NCBI GenBank assembly: GCA_963210315.1
Contig: OY723293.1
Location: forward strand, 1,798,001-1,862,000
Direction of reading: 5' to 3'
Source of the DNA: Rhynchopus euleeides
Taxonomy: Eukaryota; Euglenozoa; Diplonemea; Diplonemida; Diplonemidae
Length of the DNA: 64,000 nucleotides
Below the pieces are notes generated by a model, which was not told where the DNA came from, ran no database searches, and saw only the letters and a list, made by a program, of their open reading frames with translations. Of this stretch, positions 60,479 to 64,000 are shown one piece after another; the first letter of the stretch is position 1, and each line of letters starts with the position of its first letter. A program made the position numbers and the translations under genes.

Positions 60479-63400
60479 ATGGGGGGCACCACCGCACTGC
60501 AGAAGCAGCTCGCAAAGCTCTCATCCGGGCACCGGCAGGAGACCCGCCTGCGGAAGGTTGCGAGCTTTCTCTTCGCCGACAATGTCGCGCAGGAGGTCAG
60601 CACCAGCCAGTGCCACCAGATCGGGGTGCGCGGGCTGAAGGGGTTGGCACAGTTGGACTCACGGTTCAACCACTTCTTCGCCACGCTGTACGATGAGGGC
60701 TCGCTCGAGACGGAGAGGATGATGATGACGCCGCAGGACGCCGAAGGCGTCGACAATTCGATGGACCTCTTCCTCTGGCTCATGTCGCCCCACTTCCTCC
60801 TGGGCTGCGCCCACGAGGCTTCGGAGTTCCTCCTCCGCCACTACGAGGTCCACATCGTGCAGACGGAGAGCGTCCTCCGTGCCATCATCCCCTTCCACGA
60901 CCACCTTTTCTTCGCCCGCATGGTGCAGCTGCTGCCGCTGCGCAACACGCGGTGGTCCTTCCTCTGGTCCCTCCAGCGCAAGGGGAAGCCCATCTCACGC
61001 AGCCTCCTCGTGGAGCACATCCTCGACGACCCCAGCATCTTCACCCAGATCTGCGAGTGGACAACAGGCGCAGTCCAACGCGAGGCGGACCACCCCGCCC
61101 TCCTGAACCTCTTCAACGCGCTGGTCGTCGAGCTGGTCGCCAACTTCCAGCGCAAGTCTCGGGGCGCAGCAGACCGCTTCGTGGGCCAGGTCCTCCCTGT
61201 TGCAGAGGAGCTCATCTCGAGGGGGCACTCCCTCGACGCCCAGGCTGCGGGGCACACGGCGCTCGCCACCATCTTCGCCACGACCCCCCTCTCCCAGCAG
61301 GTCTGCGTCAAGACGCTGCTGAAGGTTGCCGCCGTGATGACCCCCTCATCCGACACCCGGGCCGTCATCCCCCAGGAGCAGGTCTGCAAGGTCGCCGCCC
61401 TGATCGCCTCGCAGCTCCCTGCGGGCACCCGCCTCAGCTCGCGCGACTCCTCAAAGCTGCTCCACGTTAGGTGGGGCGACCTCGCCGCACACCTCGAGGT
61501 GCTGCAGCACAGCTCCGAGGGTGCCGCGCTCCTCGCCCTCCTCCTCACCGACATGGTGCGCGATGCGGTGAAGTCCAGCGGGAGGAGGATGGGGTCTCTG
61601 CAGACCCTGCTGGAGAAGGTCGACCTCACGGAGCGCCAGGGCGCCGTCGTCGCCTCCGGCTGCCTCGCCGCCGTCGCGGAGTGCGCTGACGAGCAGCCCA
61701 TCGTCGCAACCCTCCTCTCCCTCGTCGAGAGCAACTGCTGCAGGGGGTTCGACGCTGCCCTCCGCCAGCACCTTGAGTCCGGCACCCCCGAGGAGAAGGC
61801 CAAGGTGTTCGGATGGCTGAAGAAGCGCTTCGCCCCCACCAGCGACGCCCCGGGGCAGACTGTTGTCGCGGAGGGTGACGAGATGTACACCGTGTCGATC
61901 GCATCGATGCACCCCGAGGCCCGGGTGAGGCAGATGGCTGCGCAGCAGCTTGTCGCCGGGCTGACCCGGGAGGGACCAGGCGCGGCGGAGTCGGGGCGCC
62001 TGGTGCTGCGCATGCTGGATCTCGAGGAGGACCCCCTCGTGCTGGATGTGCTGCTGTCGGAGCCGTGCCTCGCAGCCCACATCGACCTGGAGGAGGCCCT
62101 CCCGGTGGTGTCGGGGCTGTCGCTGCAGCACGCCGAGCCGGTGCCGACGACGGTTGCCCCCCTGGTGGCCGCGCTGCTGTCCAGGATTGCGTCGCGCGCC
62201 TTCGCGGAGCGGCACGCCTCCGCAGCGGAGTTCTTCGTCACCCTGGCGCTCTTCGCCGCGAGGTGCAGCTTCTCCAACACCGGGAAGAAGGGCAGGGCAC
62301 GCCTGCAGGCATGCCAGACCCTGCTGTCGGAGGACCAGGCCCCCTCCCTCCGCTTCCTCGCGGCAGGCATGTGCGGCGGGCTCACCGACGTGGTGGTCGC
62401 GGTTCGCAAGGCGGTGGCTGAGGCGAAGGACGCCATCCACGCAGCGGTGTGCCGCTGCCTGGAGACTGCTGCGGCGCGTGCGACTGCCATGCGGCACCGC
62501 GGCGAGACAGGCATGGAGGCGGTGGAGAGCACCGCCCTGCTCTGCGCCCTCTTCGCAGGGACCATCGGGGGTGGTGCCGTGTCAGGGGGTGTCTTCCGCA
62601 CGATCCGGGACCACATGCATGTGGTGATGGAGGTGCCTCTCGTGACGTCGCCCAACAAGGATGCGCTGCTGACGTCTGTCGCAACAGCCGCGACTGTGAC
62701 GGACAGGCTGAAGATGACGTATCTGCATGTGCTGTCGGAGCTTGTCGCCTGCAAGTCTGCCGCTGCCGCCGAGGTGGAGGAGGCGCAGCTGCTGCCCCTG
62801 ATGGCGGACTGCTTTGAGCTGCTGGCGCTCAGCTCGCCCGATGCGTATGCTGCGCCTGTCGTGCAGCCGCTGCTGGCCTCGCTGGTGCAGCGGCACTCGC
62901 TGTCGCTGGTGGGGCAGGTGTGGGCGCAGGCGCCTGTGTCCGACGTGGTGCTGCTGAAGTCGTTCGAGGTGGCGCAGCCTGCCCTGGAGGGGAAGGTGAA
63001 GAACACAGCCTCCCCGCAGCTGTCTGCCGCCGTGCTCTGCCTGCTCACGCGGAAGCTGTCCCCAGCGGTGTTGGAGGCGCTGGCGCGGCTTGTCGCGCTG
63101 CTGGCGAAGAACGTCGGGCAGGGCCTGGGTGCCTTCCTGAAGGCGCTGGGTGCGCGCCTCGCCGACGTGTCGGTGCAGTCGCTGCCGCAGCTGGTGGCGG
63201 ACCTGGCGTCCGACGAGGCTGTCGTGCAGCTGTGCGAGGGGGCCGCCAAGTGGAAGATGCTGGACCTCCCCGTGGCGCTGCAGGATGTGGTCACCCCCGC
63301 CAAGCTGCGCGCATCGCTCCCCGCCGTGTCCGCTGCGCTGGGGTCGGAGACGCTCAGCGCTGCTGACGGCGCGCTTGCACATGACGCGACGCGCAGTCTG

Positions 63401-64000
63401 CGTGCCGTCTACGGCCTGACAGCAAGCGAGTGGAAGAAGCTCCCCGACAGGGCTGCCGTGCATGAGGCGGTGTGCCGCTGCATGGAGCACGTGTCCCCCG
63501 TCCACGTCGACGGCCGCATCGACGGCAGGTGGCGCTTCAGCGGCACCACGCTGCCCGCGACGAACCTCAGCTTCCCCGACACCATCGCAAGCTTCCTCAT
63601 CGAGGAGTCGGGCGAGCCCACCCCCGGCTTCCGTGCCATCTTCGAGGCCTACGACCACGGCGAGCGGCAGCGCTGGCTGGACGCCCTGCTGGCCCTCGTC
63701 AGCAGCGGGCATGCTGCGGGGCAGCGCATCCTGCGCGCCTGCCAGCGCATCATCGGGCAGAGCCTCCGCCTGCACGCCGCACTGCTGGCGGGCCGCTGGA
63801 GCAAGAGCCTGCTGTCGAAGACACCGCTGCAGCTGGAGGTTGCCCCCGAGGGTGGCGACGCCGACGACGACGAAGACGACGACCTGCAGGTCCTGGTGGG
63901 CAAGAAGCGGAAGGCCGACACGGCCCGCAGCCCGCAGAAGCGTGTCCGTGGCGACGCAGAGCTGTCCCTGCCGCTGTGCCGCGTTGTCGAGGCCCTGCTG
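60479..64000 (+). CDS. UTP10: UTP10/HEATR1, 5' part
   Basis: 1174 codons open to the window edge with no stop or intron and almost only G/C third positions. The N-terminus (TTALQKQLAKLSSG, then residues 97-165 with LFLWLMSPHFLLGCAHEASE, AIIPFHDHLFFARMVQLLPL and NTRWSFLW) follows the UTP10/HEATR1 N-terminal domain. The rest is HEAT-like helical repeats. An acidic run (DADDDEDDD) and a basic run (GKKRKADTARSPQKRVRG) at about 1127-1158 look like a nuclear or nucleolar linker. UTP10 is a t-UTP/UtpA part of the small-subunit processome that binds the pre-rRNA 5' ETS and links rDNA transcription to 18S maturation. Family members are around 1800-2150 residues, so the C-terminus lies beyond the window. 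The long minus frames across it are shadows. Confidence 0.88.
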   Translation, partial: MGGTTALQKQLAKLSSGHRQETRLRKVASFLFADNVAQEVSTSQCHQIGVRGLKGLAQLDSRFNHFFATLYDEGSLETERMMMTPQDAEGVDNSMDLFLWLMSPHFLLGCAHEASEFLLRHYEVHIVQTESVLRAIIPFHDHLFFARMVQLLPLRNTRWSFLWSLQRKGKPISRSLLVEHILDDPSIFTQICEWTTGAVQREADHPALLNLFNALVVELVANFQRKSRGAADRFVGQVLPVAEELISRGHSLDAQAAGHTALATIFATTPLSQQVCVKTLLKVAAVMTPSSDTRAVIPQEQVCKVAALIASQLPAGTRLSSRDSSKLLHVRWGDLAAHLEVLQHSSEGAALLALLLTDMVRDAVKSSGRRMGSLQTLLEKVDLTERQGAVVASGCLAAVAECADEQPIVATLLSLVESNCCRGFDAALRQHLESGTPEEKAKVFGWLKKRFAPTSDAPGQTVVAEGDEMYTVSIASMHPEARVRQMAAQQLVAGLTREGPGAAESGRLVLRMLDLEEDPLVLDVLLSEPCLAAHIDLEEALPVVSGLSLQHAEPVPTTVAPLVAALLSRIASRAFAERHASAAEFFVTLALFAARCSFSNTGKKGRARLQACQTLLSEDQAPSLRFLAAGMCGGLTDVVVAVRKAVAEAKDAIHAAVCRCLETAAARATAMRHRGETGMEAVESTALLCALFAGTIGGGAVSGGVFRTIRDHMHVVMEVPLVTSPNKDALLTSVATAATVTDRLKMTYLHVLSELVACKSAAAAEVEEAQLLPLMADCFELLALSSPDAYAAPVVQPLLASLVQRHSLSLVGQVWAQAPVSDVVLLKSFEVAQPALEGKVKNTASPQLSAAVLCLLTRKLSPAVLEALARLVALLAKNVGQGLGAFLKALGARLADVSVQSLPQLVADLASDEAVVQLCEGAAKWKMLDLPVALQDVVTPAKLRASLPAVSAALGSETLSAADGALAHDATRSLRAVYGLTASEWKKLPDRAAVHEAVCRCMEHVSPVHVDGRIDGRWRFSGTTLPATNLSFPDTIASFLIEESGEPTPGFRAIFEAYDHGERQRWLDALLALVSSGHAAGQRILRACQRIIGQSLRLHAALLAGRWSKSLLSKTPLQLEVAPEGGDADDDEDDDLQVLVGKKRKADTARSPQKRVRGDAELSLPLCRVVEALL

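Noticed and set aside
60841..63303. 820-codon minus-strand frame
   Set aside because: It is the antisense shadow of UTP10, caused by strong G/C third-position bias; the plus frame has clear family motifs.

Overview
The window looks like nuclear DNA of a GC-rich protist, most plausibly a euglenozoan and perhaps a diplonemid; this is an inference. The reasons are as follows. The intact genes are long single open frames of 655, 732 and over 1174 codons with strong G/C third positions. Every intact gene lies on the + strand. Most start 20-70 bases after a pyrimidine tract ending in AG, as expected for spliced-leader trans-splicing. A broken class III adenylate cyclase domain resembles the kinetoplastid type. 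Nothing bacterial or viral is seen: no Shine-Dalgarno sites, operons or terminators. Most of the window is non-coding, full of poly-C/poly-G runs and mobile-element copies.

From 1 to 33.5 kb I find no convincing intact gene. The region holds MITE-like and foldback elements with target-site duplications: A (833 and 19470), R (9389), D and C (14370 and 14581), B (17881 and 21655), an hAT-type element S (22518), T (23564, with a relic of coding sequence) and E (29119). Between them are degenerate dispersed repeats, here called M, O, P, Q, F and Y.

From 33.5 to 40 kb lie element N (33690-34686, two coding-like frames), a 176-residue single-span membrane protein (35396), and an FAD-dependent glycerol-3-phosphate dehydrogenase-type protein with a C-terminal BFD-like [2Fe-2S] domain (37791). 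From 40 to 46 kb there is a 31-bp tandem array (40339-41791), two decayed minus-strand genes (41957-42600 and 43211-44067) and a small TA-flanked element U (44708).

The stretch 46895-51434 is unlike its surroundings. It has almost no homopolymer runs, carries a degenerate 60-70-bp repeat on both sides of a frameshifted adenylate cyclase relic, and is bounded by a perfect 29-bp direct repeat. Beyond it lie a (CAC)n tract, a 732-residue protein of unknown role (52371), a zinc-ribbon protein resembling the N-terminus of RNA polymerase I subunit RPA12 (56121), a second copy of C (56920), the AT-palindromic element I (58070), and the 5' part of UTP10/HEATR1 (60479 to the window end).

The intact genes point to housekeeping roles: ribosome biogenesis (UTP10, possibly RPA12), lipid/redox metabolism (glycerol-3-phosphate dehydrogenase type) and perhaps mitochondria. 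They do not form an obvious pathway. The most novel-looking features are the R/T/N elements (short inverted ends, direct subterminal repeats, 5-bp duplications), the 29-bp-bounded island, and a ~75-100-bp motif found upstream of two genes and next to N.
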